Shown: piece after piece, positions 16,885-26,637 of the stretch
How positions within the stretch are numbered: the stretch's first letter is position 1
Layout of the letters: each line of letters begins with the position of its first letter
Assembly (NCBI GenBank): GCA_023667765.1
Contig: JAMOZS010000004.1
Span: 1-64,000, forward strand
Source of the DNA: Roseburia sp.
GTDB taxonomy: Bacteria > Bacillota > Clostridia > Lachnospirales > Lachnospiraceae
Reading direction: 5' to 3'
DNA: 64,000 nucleotides
The notes under the pieces: model-generated
What the model saw: only the letters and a program-made list of their open reading frames with translations
Told to the model about the DNA's origin: nothing
The model's database searches: none
Made by a program: the position numbers and the translations under genes

Positions 16885-17859
16885 ATGAAGATAAGCAAAA
16901 AGGGCAGGATTGTGACTTTCGCGTTGCTGGGAATTGTGCTTATGACCATTATTGTATTGCATGATAATCCGGGCGCGGACAGGCAGGAGGAGCTGATAAA
17001 AAAGCTGATTTCCTGCTCGGTAATAGCCGTTTCCTGTTTTGTTTTCGCAAAATGGCATGATAAATTCACGGGGTTAATCTCGGAGCTTTTTCAAAACAGG
17101 CATCTGATTTGGAAGCTGGCGAAGAATGATTTTAAAAAGCGTTATGCCGGCTCTTATATGGGTGTGTTATGGGCGCTGGCGCAGCCGGTGGTTACCATCG
17201 GTATGTATTATGTGGTTTTTGACAGGATTATGGGCGGTGCTTCCCGGACCGAGGAGGCGCCCTTTGTGTTGTTTTTGACAGCCGGTCTGGTACCCTGGTT
17301 TTTCTTTAACGAGGCGCTCAACAATGGCACCAACGCTTTGCGGGAATATGATTATCTGGTGAAAAAGGTGGTATTTAAAATCAGTATTCTTCCGATTATT
17401 AAGATTATAGCGGCCACCTTTGTACATGTTTTCTTTGTGCTGGTGCTTTTGGTGGTGGCGGCTCTTTATGGTTATTATCCTACCGTTTATACGATTCAGC
17501 TGGTGTATTACAGCGCCTGTCTGTTTATCTTTGTGCTGGCATTGAGCTATACTACCTGTGCGGTAGTAGTATTTTTCAAGGATTTATCTCAGATTATCAA
17601 TATTTTGCTGCAGATTGGCATGTGGGCTACGCCTATTCTCTGGGATATTAACAGTATTCCTTCCGGCTGGCAGCTGTTTGTGAAAATCAATCCTCTGGTG
17701 TATATTGTGGAGGGTTATCGAAGCGCTATTTATCGGCAGGAATGGTTTTTCTGGGATTTCTTCTCCACCATGTATTTCTGGATTGCGACGATAGTGTTGT
17801 TTGGCCTCGGAACACTGGTGTTTAAGCGGTTGAAGATACATTTTGCGGATGTGTTGTAG
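16885..17859 (+). CDS. ABC-2 polysaccharide exporter permease (Wzm/TagG type)
   Basis: A 324-residue permease. An N-terminal extension of about 65 residues with two extra hydrophobic segments (residues 9-24 and 40-56) precedes the ABC-2 core, which starts with the amphipathic ISELFQNRHLIWKLAKNDF and KKRYAGSYMGVLWALAQP signature, followed by six membrane segments and the WATPILW and INPLVYIVEGYR motifs. Together with the ATPase at 19402-20649 it should export lipid-linked polysaccharide. Permease and ATPase genes are separated by a DUF6056-like gene. Confidence 0.92.
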   Translation: MKISKKGRIVTFALLGIVLMTIIVLHDNPGADRQEELIKKLISCSVIAVSCFVFAKWHDKFTGLISELFQNRHLIWKLAKNDFKKRYAGSYMGVLWALAQPVVTIGMYYVVFDRIMGGASRTEEAPFVLFLTAGLVPWFFFNEALNNGTNALREYDYLVKKVVFKISILPIIKIIAATFVHVFFVLVLLVVAALYGYYPTVYTIQLVYYSACLFIFVLALSYTTCAVVVFFKDLSQIINILLQIGMWATPILWDINSIPSGWQLFVKINPLVYIVEGYRSAIYRQEWFFWDFFSTMYFWIATIVLFGLGTLVFKRLKIHFADVL

Positions 17860-17877
17860 AAACAAGGGAGAGCGTGC

Positions 17878-19371
17878 ATGAAGAAATGGAAAGAAAGCAT
17901 AAAGAAAGCAGGCGCATGGAAGCCGGATACCCGGATTGTGGCGGGCTTTTTTGTATTGGCGTTGATTCTGCTGCTGATTCCCCTGCTGCGTATCTGCCGT
18001 TATACGACGCCCTGGTATGACGATTACAGTTACGGCAATTCGCCCAAGAATTTTCTGGCGTTGGAGTATTCTCTGGGAAGCGCGCTACAGGGTGTGTTGT
18101 ATTGTGTTAAGACGATGTGGTATGCGTGGCAGGGAACCTTTTCCTCTATCTTTTTTATGGCCTTGGTGCCCTCCATCTGGGGGGAGCAGTATTACTTTTT
18201 AGGGCCCATGTTTTTGGTTTTAATTTTGCCTGCGGCTGTCTTTGTACTGGTAAAGGTATTGGTGCGAGATGTATTGGGAGCGGATTACGCCTCTTGTCTT
18301 GTGCTGCAGGTAACGGCCTCCGTGCTGGCGCTGGTGCTGATGCATACGGCTCGCTCCGGCCTTTTCTGGTATAATTCCGGCATCCATTATATCGGGATGC
18401 ATTCTTTTTTGATGCTGTATGCGGCCAGTCTTATCAAGCTGCTGCAGACGAAGAACAGGTGGCCCTTGTTTCTTTTAATGCCTGTCTCTTTGCTGGGAGC
18501 GCTGCTTTGCGGAGGGGCGAATTTTGTGACGTCTCTGCAGGGGATGCTTGTGACGCTATCTGTAATGGGTATAGGGATTTTGTGCAAGAGGAAACGGGTG
18601 GCGCTGATGCTTCCGGCCTTTGTGGTTTATGCCTGTGGTTTTTATCTGAATCTGTCTGCTCCGGGAAACGATAAGCGTATGGGTTATTATACGGATGTCA
18701 GGATGGGTGCGGGTGCGGCCGTGGTACAATCCTTTGCGGAGGCATTCAAGCATCTTTGGGCCTTTACCGGTTGGATGACGATTGCGCTGCTCCTACTGGT
18801 GGCGCCGGTTATCTGGCAGATGGTAAAGCGGATAAGCTTTCGATTCAGATATCCGGGTCTTGTTTTACTCTGGTCTTTTTGTTTGTATGCCACAGGCTTT
18901 ACGCCCAGTCTCTATTCGCTGGGGAATCCGGGGCTGGGCAGGACATTAAATGCGGTAAAGCTCACCTTTCAGCTGTTATTTTTGCTAAATGAGGTTTACT
19001 GGCTTGGCTGGCTGGAAAAAACCTTGGAAAAGCGAAAGAAAAAAGTTTGGTCGGGAAGAGTGTTCTGGTGGTTTTATCCTGTTATGGGTGCGGTAATGCT
19101 GCTTGTATTTTTGACAACGCCCAGTCCCGAGGGTATCTATTCCTCCTGGGGAGCTTATTATTTCGTGCATACGGGCGAGGCCGATAATTATTATCGGGAA
19201 TATCTGGAGCGGGTGGAGGTATTGAAAGGCCCGGGGAAAAATGTGGTGGTTAAGCCTTATATGTGGAATCCCTGGCTCATACGGGTGGGAGATTTATCTG
19301 AGGACCCTAATCGGGAGGAAAATCAGTTTATTGCCCAGTGGTATGGGAAGGATTCTGTGGTCTGTAAATAA
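17878..19371 (+). CDS. DUF6056-like polytopic membrane protein, candidate GT-C glycosyltransferase
   Basis: A 497-residue protein with about eleven hydrophobic segments. After the first one it has TTPWYDDYSYGNSPKN; acidic pairs in this first extracellular loop are typical of GT-C enzymes and the region resembles DUF6056 proteins. A soluble C-terminal domain of about 80 residues ends the protein. It lies between the permease and ATPase genes of the exporter with 18- and 30-base gaps, so it is probably part of the export and side-chain modification machinery. The function is inferred from topology and context. Confidence 0.7.
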   Translation: MKKWKESIKKAGAWKPDTRIVAGFFVLALILLLIPLLRICRYTTPWYDDYSYGNSPKNFLALEYSLGSALQGVLYCVKTMWYAWQGTFSSIFFMALVPSIWGEQYYFLGPMFLVLILPAAVFVLVKVLVRDVLGADYASCLVLQVTASVLALVLMHTARSGLFWYNSGIHYIGMHSFLMLYAASLIKLLQTKNRWPLFLLMPVSLLGALLCGGANFVTSLQGMLVTLSVMGIGILCKRKRVALMLPAFVVYACGFYLNLSAPGNDKRMGYYTDVRMGAGAAVVQSFAEAFKHLWAFTGWMTIALLLLVAPVIWQMVKRISFRFRYPGLVLLWSFCLYATGFTPSLYSLGNPGLGRTLNAVKLTFQLLFLLNEVYWLGWLEKTLEKRKKKVWSGRVFWWFYPVMGAVMLLVFLTTPSPEGIYSSWGAYYFVHTGEADNYYREYLERVEVLKGPGKNVVVKPYMWNPWLIRVGDLSEDPNREENQFIAQWYGKDSVVCK

Positions 19372-19401
19372 CATACCTGTAAAGGAGAACCGGCGGGAAA
19401 G

Positions 19402-20649
19402 ATGGCAAGAGAAATAGCGATAGAGGTGAAAGAGGTAAATAAGGTCTATAAGCTGTATGACAGGCTCCGTGACCGTATGAAGGAGGCTTTTGGCATCGGC
19501 AGGAAGGTGCATAAGCTTCATTATGCCCTGAACGAGGTGAATCTGGAGATTTACCGGGGAGAGACGGTGGGCATTATCGGTACCAACGGTTCCGGTAAGT
19601 CTACGATTTTAAAGATTATTACCGGGGTCCTTACGCCCACTTCGGGAGAGGTGGCGGTAAACGGGCGTATTTCGGCGCTTTTGGAGTTGGGGGCCGGCTT
19701 CAATCAGGAATATAATGGTATTGAAAATATTTATCTGAACGGTACGATGATGGGTTTTTCCGAGAAGGAGATAGAGGCAAAGCTTCCTGCCATTCTGGAA
19801 TTTGCGGATATCGGCGATTATGTGTATCAGCCGGTTAAGACTTATTCCAGCGGTATGTTTGTGCGGCTGGCTTTTGCGGTTGCCATCAATATTGAGCCGG
19901 AGATATTGATTGTGGATGAGGCTTTGTCGGTGGGAGATGTATTTTTCCAGTCCAAATGTTATCATAAATTCGAGGAGTTTAAGGAGCTGGGAAAGACGAT
20001 TGTTTTTGTAAGTCATGATTTAAACAGTATCAGTAAGTATTGTGACAGGGTATTTTTGCTCCATCAGGGTAATCTTTTAGGGGAGGGTTCTCCCAAGGAA
20101 ATGATAGACGCTTATAAGAGAGTGCTGGTAGGCCAATATGAAACAGAACAGGGGGGCTTCCTGCCGGAAGGAGTAGAGGAGGGAATGAATCCCAATATCC
20201 AGGAATACGGTACGATGCAGGCGCAGATTACGGATTATTATCTGACGGACGACAAGGGGCTCAGGACTTTGGCGGTACTCAAGGGCAGCGAGTTCACCAT
20301 GCATATGAGAGTTAAAATCAATGAACAGATACCGGCGCCTATTTTTGCTTTATCTATTAAAAATGTGCAGGGCACGGAGATTACAGGGACTAATTCGGCT
20401 ATTGAGAAAACTTTTTTGGACAGTGTGGAACCGGGGCAGGTAAAAGATATCACCTTTACCCAGCGCATGACTCTCCAGGGGGGCGAGTATTTGATTTCCC
20501 TGGGAGTCACGGGATATCGGGGAGATACCTTTGAGGTGTACCATCGCCTGTATGATGTGTTGAATGTGACAGTGGTGTCGGATAAAAATACGGTGGGCTT
20601 TTATGATATGGAATCCGTTGTCGAGGTAAAGGATGCGGAGGAAAAGTAA
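19402..20649 (+). CDS. ABC polysaccharide exporter ATPase with Wzt-like C-terminal domain
   Basis: A 415-residue ATPase. Walker A is GTNGSGKST (residues 59-67), the signature is YSSGMFVRLAFAVA, Walker B is ILIVDEALSVGD, and the H-loop is FVSHD; this is the TagH/Wzt subgroup. Beyond residue 245 there is an extra domain of about 160 residues (ITDYYLTDDKG, FTMHMRVKI, GGEYLISLGV), beta-sandwich in character and like the Wzt C-terminal domain that recognises the capped non-reducing end of the polymer in O-antigen systems of the O9a type. The next gene encodes a possible capping enzyme. Confidence 0.92.
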   Translation: MAREIAIEVKEVNKVYKLYDRLRDRMKEAFGIGRKVHKLHYALNEVNLEIYRGETVGIIGTNGSGKSTILKIITGVLTPTSGEVAVNGRISALLELGAGFNQEYNGIENIYLNGTMMGFSEKEIEAKLPAILEFADIGDYVYQPVKTYSSGMFVRLAFAVAINIEPEILIVDEALSVGDVFFQSKCYHKFEEFKELGKTIVFVSHDLNSISKYCDRVFLLHQGNLLGEGSPKEMIDAYKRVLVGQYETEQGGFLPEGVEEGMNPNIQEYGTMQAQITDYYLTDDKGLRTLAVLKGSEFTMHMRVKINEQIPAPIFALSIKNVQGTEITGTNSAIEKTFLDSVEPGQVKDITFTQRMTLQGGEYLISLGVTGYRGDTFEVYHRLYDVLNVTVVSDKNTVGFYDMESVVEVKDAEEK

Positions 20650-20694
20650 GAATAGAAGGTAAGAACAGAAGGTAAGAAAGCAGGGGATTTGGAA

Positions 20695-22776
20695 TTGACA
20701 GAGCAGATTGGCAAGGTGGTTTTGGACTACAGTAAATATCCGGGAGAAGATTTCTATTCCGATGGCGAGATTGAGGAGGAGCTTTTGCGAATAGCGAGAG
20801 ATTTGTCCCCGGTGGAATATGAGAGGGTAATTGGCGAGAGCAAAAGCTGGCCTATCCTGTATCATTTATCACCCCTTCGGGAGAATATCGTAGAGTGGCT
20901 TCCCATGAAGAAAACGGCGAAGGTGCTGGAGGTCGGCAGCGGCTGCGGCGCGATTACGGGAGCGCTTGCCCGCAAGGCCGGAAGCGTAACCTGCGTAGAG
21001 CTTTCCAAAAAGCGCAGCATGATAAATGCGTATCGGCACAGTGAATGTGAGAACGTGACTATTCATGTGGGAAATTTTCAGGATGTGGAGCCGCAGCTTA
21101 CGGATGATTTTGATTATATCTGTCTGATTGGGGTGTTTGAGTATGCTCAGAGCTATATCGGAGGGGATACGCCCTTTGAGGATTTTCTGAAGTGCCTGCA
21201 GCCTCATTTGAAAAAGGGCGGACGTATTGTGATTGCCATTGAGAATCAATATGGGTTGAAGTATTTTGCGGGTTGTAAGGAGGATCATTTGGGAACCTAT
21301 TTTGGCGGTATCGAAAATTATCCCCAGGGCGGCGGCGTGCGAACCTTTAGCCGAAAGGGTCTGGAGAGAATTTTTGAGGCCTGCGGTGTAAAGGAATACC
21401 ATTTTTATTATCCCTATCCGGATTATAAATTTATGCACAGCCTGTACAGCGACGCATATCTGCCCTCCAGAGGAGAGCTCTCCGATAACAGAAGGAATTT
21501 TGACAGGGACAGGATGGTGCTTTTCGACGAGAAAAATGCCTTTGACGGATTGACGCAGGACGGTTTATTTCCGATATTTGCAAACTCCTATGTGGCTGTG
21601 CTGGGCAGGGCTTTGGATATCAATTATGTGAAATATTCTAATGACAGGGCGCCGGAATATGCCATTAAGACCGAGATAGCAAAGCCTCCGAGAGGAAAGG
21701 CGAGAGTGCGTAAATATCCTTTGACCGAAGAGGCGGGAGAGCATATCAGGAATATGGCGGTGGCCTATGAAAACCTGCTGAAGAAATATGAGGGGGGCCG
21801 GCTGGAAATCAACCGATGCAAGCTGTCCGAGGAGGAGGGGAAGCCCTATGCGGAGTTTGAGTTTGTGGAGGGAACCTCCTTAGCGGAGCTGATGAATCGG
21901 TGCCTGGACAGGGATGACGAGAAGGGCTTTGCAGGGTACTTCAGGGAGTATGTGGAAAGAATCGGATACAACAGTGATTATCCGGTGGCGGATTTTGACT
22001 TGATTTTCTCTAATATTCTGGTGCAGGAGGATACGTGGACGCTCATAGATTATGAGTGGACCTTCGGCAAAACCATTGCCACGAAAGAGCTGGCCTTTCG
22101 TGCCGTATATTATTTGGCAAGGGAGGACGAGAGCAGAGGAAAGCTGAAGCTTGACTGGATATTGGAGGAGTTAGGTATTACCCAGGCTGATGCGGAGGGT
22201 TATTGGGAGCAGGAGAAGGATTTTCAGCGTTTTGTGGCAGGGGAGAGGGTGACGCTTTCACAGATGCGGGATTTGATTGGGCACAGACTCATGACTCCAC
22301 AGAACTGGATAGAGCGCTATGGAGATTCCGGGGACGTCAACCGAGTGCAGATATATGAGGATTTGGGCGAGGGCTATCAGGAGGAGGCTTCTTATTTTGT
22401 GAGAGAGGCCTATCAGGGAGATAATGAGATTGAACTGAACTTAAAGGTCAGCGGTGATGTGAAGATGCTTCGCATAGACCCGGCGATGGACAGCTGTGTG
22501 ATAAAGATTTTGGAGATGACCTTTAATGGAGAGAGGGTTCCCTTGGAGAAGCATAAGTTGTTGCTTCCCAATGGCAGGATTATGAAGCCGGCCGACAGGA
22601 AGGCGGCTGTCTATCAGCCCAGTGTGGTATTTCCCACTACGGACCCTAATCTGAATATTGACTTAGAGCAGCTGGAGCGCCGGGGAGAAAATATTTTGTA
22701 TGTCAGGCTGAAGATACAGAGAATACCATTGGAGCTGGCGGAGGATATGTTTGCCAATGTGAAACGGCTGATTTAG
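20695..22776 (+). CDS. methyltransferase-kinase-like fusion, candidate polysaccharide chain terminator (WbdD-like)
   Basis: TTG at 20695 is chosen as start because AGGGG lies 8 bases upstream; a TTG two codons earlier is too close. The 693-residue protein has a class I SAM methyltransferase domain (about 60-260; VLEVGSGCGAITG is motif I), then a protein-kinase/aminoglycoside-phosphotransferase-like domain (about 320-510; ADFDLIFSNILV resembles the catalytic loop and LIDYEWTF the metal-binding DFG/DFE block), and a C-terminal beta domain of about 110 residues. In E. coli O9a the methyltransferase-kinase WbdD caps the chain and the Wzt C-terminal domain reads that cap. The same pair of activities is adjacent here. 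The assignment is structural analogy only. Confidence 0.75.
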   Translation: MTEQIGKVVLDYSKYPGEDFYSDGEIEEELLRIARDLSPVEYERVIGESKSWPILYHLSPLRENIVEWLPMKKTAKVLEVGSGCGAITGALARKAGSVTCVELSKKRSMINAYRHSECENVTIHVGNFQDVEPQLTDDFDYICLIGVFEYAQSYIGGDTPFEDFLKCLQPHLKKGGRIVIAIENQYGLKYFAGCKEDHLGTYFGGIENYPQGGGVRTFSRKGLERIFEACGVKEYHFYYPYPDYKFMHSLYSDAYLPSRGELSDNRRNFDRDRMVLFDEKNAFDGLTQDGLFPIFANSYVAVLGRALDINYVKYSNDRAPEYAIKTEIAKPPRGKARVRKYPLTEEAGEHIRNMAVAYENLLKKYEGGRLEINRCKLSEEEGKPYAEFEFVEGTSLAELMNRCLDRDDEKGFAGYFREYVERIGYNSDYPVADFDLIFSNILVQEDTWTLIDYEWTFGKTIATKELAFRAVYYLAREDESRGKLKLDWILEELGITQADAEGYWEQEKDFQRFVAGERVTLSQMRDLIGHRLMTPQNWIERYGDSGDVNRVQIYEDLGEGYQEEASYFVREAYQGDNEIELNLKVSGDVKMLRIDPAMDSCVIKILEMTFNGERVPLEKHKLLLPNGRIMKPADRKAAVYQPSVVFPTTDPNLNIDLEQLERRGENILYVRLKIQRIPLELAEDMFANVKRLI

Positions 22777-22801
22777 CAGGAAACGAAAAAGGATAGAGCA
22801 G

Positions 22802-24871
22802 ATGGATTATCAGGAAGATTATCAGATGGATTATAAAAAGGCATATGAGCAGGAGCATATCAAATGTGCGGATTTGGCAGGCCGTATTGCGGATTTGGAG
22901 GAAAAGTGCGAGGAGCTGGAGTGGAAGCTGAACCGCATCAAAAATAATCCGTTGTGGAAGCTGACAGCACCTTTACGAAAGATGCTGCACTGGGGCATCC
23001 GCCAGAGGGACAGGCTGAAAAACTGCGGCGGGATGCGGGGCTTTATCCATAAGCTGGGCTATAAGAAAAGAGAGCGGGAGGCTATGAAGCAGTTCGGCAC
23101 AGAGAGTTTTCCCACGCCCGAACAGGCGGAACGGGAACGGAACACGGTTTTTCCCCGAATGGTGAAATTCAGTATTCTGGTGCCCCTTTATAATACGCCG
23201 AAGGATTTCCTGACGCAGATGCTGGATTCCGTGATGAATCAGACCTACAGGAATTGGGAGCTTTGTCTGGCGGACGGCTCGGATGGGGAGCATGCCTATG
23301 TGGGACAGGTCTGCAGCGAGTATGCCGGACAGGCACAGGGGCGGATTGTCTATCGCAGGCTGGATGAGAATCTGGGTATTGCGGGAAATACCAATGCATG
23401 TCTGGCCTTTTCCACAGGGGAATATATCGGTCTTTTTGACCATGATGATATTTTGCATCCCTCTGTATTGTATGAATATGCGAAAGCCATTAATGAGCAG
23501 GGGGCAGATTATCTGTACTGCGATGAGACTACCTTTAAAAACGGCGATATCGACAGGATGCTGACCATGCATTTTAAGCCGGATTATGCGCCGGATAATC
23601 TGCGGGCGAACAATTATATCTGCCATTTCAGCGTGTTTGCGAGGACATTATTAGACGGTAAAGAATTATTTCGTCCCAAGTTTGACGGCAGTCAGGATCA
23701 TGATATGATTCTGCGTCTTACCGATAAGGCCCAAAAGATTGTGCATATCCCCAGGCTGATGTATTACTGGAGAAGTCATGCAGGCAGCACGGCCTCGGGA
23801 ATCGACGCAAAGCCTTATGCTATTGCGGCAGCCAAGGGGGCGGTAGCGGAGCATTTGAGAAATCACGGCTATGACCATTTTCAGATTACCGGTACCAGGG
23901 CCTTTGACACGATTTTCCGAATTCGCTATCAGATTATCGGCAATCCTAAAATCAGTATTGTGATTCCCAATAAAGACCATGTGGGGGATTTAAAGCGCTG
24001 TGTGGAGTCTATTTTGGAGAAGTCAACCTATGACAATTATGAAATCATCATTGTGGAGAATAACAGTGCCTCCCGGGAGATTCAGGAATACTATGGGAAG
24101 CTTTTAGGGTATGCCTACGAAGGGGCTTTGGAGGCAGGCTCCCCCGCAGGCGTCCATGACAGAGGGATTTTAACAGGAAATCAGGACGGGCTGGCAGGCG
24201 ACAGGCTGCATATTGTGACCTATCAGGGAGATTTTAATTATTCCGCCATAAACAATCTGGGGGTCTCCTATGCCAAAGGGGATTATATACTGTTGCTGAA
24301 TAATGACACGGAAGTCATTACGGTCAACTGGATGGAGGAGCTGCTGATGTATGCCCAGCGAGAGGATGTAGGCGCTGTGGGAGCGAAGCTGTATTATGCT
24401 GACCGCACTATCCAGCATGCGGGCGTGGTGCTGGCTTTGGGAGCGCACAGAACAGCCGGTCACAGTCATTACCGGCAGTCCCGGCAGAATCTGGGATATA
24501 TGGGAAGGCTTTGCTATGCCCAGGACGTCAGTGCGGTTACCGGCGCCTGTCTGATGGTGAGAAAGAGCTTGTATGAGGAAGTGGGAGGTCTGGAGGAGGA
24601 TTTTGCCGTCTCTTTGAATGATGTGGACTTCTGCTTAAAGCTTCGGGAGAAGCAGCTTTTGAATGTATTCACCCCTTTTGCGGAGCTTTATCATTATGAA
24701 TCTGTCTCCAGAGGAGCGGATGACAAGGGGAAGAATGCAGAGCGCTATCAGGAGGAATCAGAGCGCTTCAGAGAGAAATGGAAGGCTGTACTGGAGGCGG
24801 GCGATCCTTATTATAATAGAAATTTCTCTTTGGACAGAAGCGATTTTTCTTTAAAGGTACAGGAATCATAG
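22802..24871 (+). CDS. bifunctional GT2 glycosyltransferase (two tandem domains)
   Basis: A 689-residue protein. Residues 10-50 form a predicted coiled coil (AGRIADLEEKCEELEWKL), then two GT2 domains follow: one from about 120 to 330 (FSILVPLYNTP, FDHDDILHP) and one from about 375 to 640 (ISIVIPNKDH, LLNNDTEV, DVSAVTGACLMVRK, SLNDVDFCLKLRE). Both have DxD-type residues (DHDD; NNDTE), so both look active. This layout is common in rhamnan and wall-polysaccharide loci and would build an alternating or repeating backbone on the inner membrane face. Gap of 25 bases after the methyltransferase-kinase gene. Confidence 0.9.
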   Translation: MDYQEDYQMDYKKAYEQEHIKCADLAGRIADLEEKCEELEWKLNRIKNNPLWKLTAPLRKMLHWGIRQRDRLKNCGGMRGFIHKLGYKKREREAMKQFGTESFPTPEQAERERNTVFPRMVKFSILVPLYNTPKDFLTQMLDSVMNQTYRNWELCLADGSDGEHAYVGQVCSEYAGQAQGRIVYRRLDENLGIAGNTNACLAFSTGEYIGLFDHDDILHPSVLYEYAKAINEQGADYLYCDETTFKNGDIDRMLTMHFKPDYAPDNLRANNYICHFSVFARTLLDGKELFRPKFDGSQDHDMILRLTDKAQKIVHIPRLMYYWRSHAGSTASGIDAKPYAIAAAKGAVAEHLRNHGYDHFQITGTRAFDTIFRIRYQIIGNPKISIVIPNKDHVGDLKRCVESILEKSTYDNYEIIIVENNSASREIQEYYGKLLGYAYEGALEAGSPAGVHDRGILTGNQDGLAGDRLHIVTYQGDFNYSAINNLGVSYAKGDYILLLNNDTEVITVNWMEELLMYAQREDVGAVGAKLYYADRTIQHAGVVLALGAHRTAGHSHYRQSRQNLGYMGRLCYAQDVSAVTGACLMVRKSLYEEVGGLEEDFAVSLNDVDFCLKLREKQLLNVFTPFAELYHYESVSRGADDKGKNAERYQEESERFREKWKAVLEAGDPYYNRNFSLDRSDFSLKVQES

Positions 24872-24963
24872 GAAATGGTATCCGGCATGCTGCCTCCCGG
24901 AGCGGGAAATGAGAGCGCTGATAATGGGACGGCCTGTCGAAGTATTATGAGGAAGATTGGCCT

Positions 24964-26427
24964 ATGCTGTTTAATTCGGTATTCTTCATTACGATATTTT
25001 TGCCCCTGGCGCTGGCAGGCTGGTTTTTGCTGCAAAAACTGGAAAATCCCCTTTATGGGAAATTGTTTCTGACAGGAATGTCACTATGGTTTTACGGTTA
25101 TTATAATCTCTCCTATCTGTGGATTTTGTTGTTCAGTCTGACCTTGAATTTTGGCCTCAGTCTCCTGTTTGAAGGCGTTTCCCCGGGTGGGGGGCGCAGG
25201 CTTTTGTTTACGCTGGGAATCGTGGGAAATCTGGGACTGTTATTTTATTTTAAATACTTTCATTTTTTCCTGGACAATTGTAACTTTTTTCTGCATACGG
25301 ATATTACGATAGAGAGGATTGCGCTGCCATTGGGCATCAGTTTTTTTACGTTTCAGCAGTTATCCTTTCTCATAGAGCGTTATAAGGGCGTGGTACCTCA
25401 TTACAGACTGGCGGATTATTGCTGCTTTATCACATTTTTCCCGCAGCTGATTGCCGGGCCGATTGTGCTGCACGATGAGTTTTTGCCTCAGCTTCTGGAG
25501 CGGAAGAACCGCCGGATACAGGCGGACAGTTTTTTCGACGGCCTTTCCCTCTTTATTCTGGGCTTTGCCAAGAAGGCGCTGCTTGCGGATTCTCTTGCGG
25601 TTCTGGTCAATGCGGAGTATTCCAATATTGCTTATCTGGATATGCCCGGGGCATGGGCGACGATTATCTGTTATATGCTGGAACTGTATTTTGATTTCAG
25701 CGGTTATTGCGATATGGCCCGGGGTATCGGGAAAATGTTTGGTTTTGTGCTGCCCGAGAATTTCGATTCGCCGTTGATGGCGGTATCGGTAAAGGATTTC
25801 TGGCGCAGGTGGCATAAGACCTTGTCCCGATTTCTTTCCCGATACATTTATATTCCTCTGGGAGGAAACCGCAGAGGAAAGATTAGACAATGTTTGAACC
25901 TGATGACCGTGTTTCTGGTCAGCGGTCTATGGCATGGGGCGGCTTGGACCTTTGTTTTTTGGGGTCTGATGCATGGGCTGGCTATGGTGTGGGAGACGCT
26001 GTTCCCCAGACTGCGGTTTCAATCAGATTGGGCTAACAGAATGGTGACGGGTATCTTTGTGACGCTGTCCTTCTCCGTGTTTCGCAGCGATTCCCTGGGG
26101 CAGGCAGGGCAGCTTTGGCAAAAGCTCTTTGCAGGAGGTCTGCAGGGGCGGCTTGCGGGCGTCTGTAATGTGCTGCAGTTTTCGGAGACCTATGTATTAA
26201 GGGAGCTTTTGGAGCGGGCGGCGCCCCAGGCGTTGAATGTATTCTATATAGGAACACTGGTTTTGCTATGGTTTATCAGTCTGATACTTTTGCGGGGCCC
26301 GAAAGCGGAACAGTGGATTGAGAACAGGGGCGGAAGCGTCGGCGGAGTGTTTGTGCTGGCCACCTTGTTTGTCTGGTCCTTTCTTTCCCTGTCCCAGGTC
26401 AGCACGTTTTTATATTTTAATTTTTAA
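24964..26427 (+). CDS. MBOAT family O-acyltransferase (AlgI/DltB-like)
   Basis: A 487-residue protein with about eleven membrane segments. It has the family features ISFFTFQQLSFLIERYKG, FPQLIAGPIV, ELYFDFSGYCDMARGIG, FWRRWHKTLSRFL and SGLWHGAAWTFVFWG with the conserved catalytic histidine in LWHGA. Such enzymes pass acyl groups (usually acetyl) across the membrane to an extracytoplasmic SGNH-type partner that O-acylates a polysaccharide. The likely partner is at 27532-28587; an Rpn-type gene lies between. The ATG at 24964 has GAGGAAG about 8 bases upstream. Confidence 0.93.
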   Translation: MLFNSVFFITIFLPLALAGWFLLQKLENPLYGKLFLTGMSLWFYGYYNLSYLWILLFSLTLNFGLSLLFEGVSPGGGRRLLFTLGIVGNLGLLFYFKYFHFFLDNCNFFLHTDITIERIALPLGISFFTFQQLSFLIERYKGVVPHYRLADYCCFITFFPQLIAGPIVLHDEFLPQLLERKNRRIQADSFFDGLSLFILGFAKKALLADSLAVLVNAEYSNIAYLDMPGAWATIICYMLELYFDFSGYCDMARGIGKMFGFVLPENFDSPLMAVSVKDFWRRWHKTLSRFLSRYIYIPLGGNRRGKIRQCLNLMTVFLVSGLWHGAAWTFVFWGLMHGLAMVWETLFPRLRFQSDWANRMVTGIFVTLSFSVFRSDSLGQAGQLWQKLFAGGLQGRLAGVCNVLQFSETYVLRELLERAAPQALNVFYIGTLVLLWFISLILLRGPKAEQWIENRGGSVGGVFVLATLFVWSFLSLSQVSTFLYFNF

Positions 26428-26448
26428 CAGAAAATACATCAAAAAAAG

Positions 26449-26477
26449 TTGATAAATATGCTTTGTAGTGATAAAAT
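26449..26477 (+). promoter_or_regulatory. promoter overlapping a perfect hairpin upstream of the Rpn-type gene
   Basis: TTGATA (26449-26454), 17-base spacer, TAAAAT (26472-26477) with extended -10. The element TAGTGATAAAAT is the same as in the promoter at 6353-6381. The -10 sits in the loop of the 13-base inverted repeat 26454-26466/26482-26494, so this IR could act as an operator as well as a terminator. Confidence 0.5.
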
Positions 26478-26502
26478 ACGGACAAAGCATATTTTCTTTT
26501 TA
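26454..26502 (+). terminator. Rho-independent terminator after the MBOAT gene
   Basis: Perfect 13-base stem (26454-26466 with 26482-26494), 15-base loop, then a T-rich tail. It probably ends the transcript from the MBOAT gene; it overlaps a promoter. Confidence 0.7.
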
Positions 26503-26637
26503 TCGGTTAGGTCGATATCTTTTTTCTGTTTCTGATAGAACATCTTTTAGAAAATTCATGCTTTTAGTTTTCATGAAATAAGCAGGAGTTTTCGAAAAGA
26601 GGCACTCCTGCACACAAATGCATAAGGAGGGCTGCCA

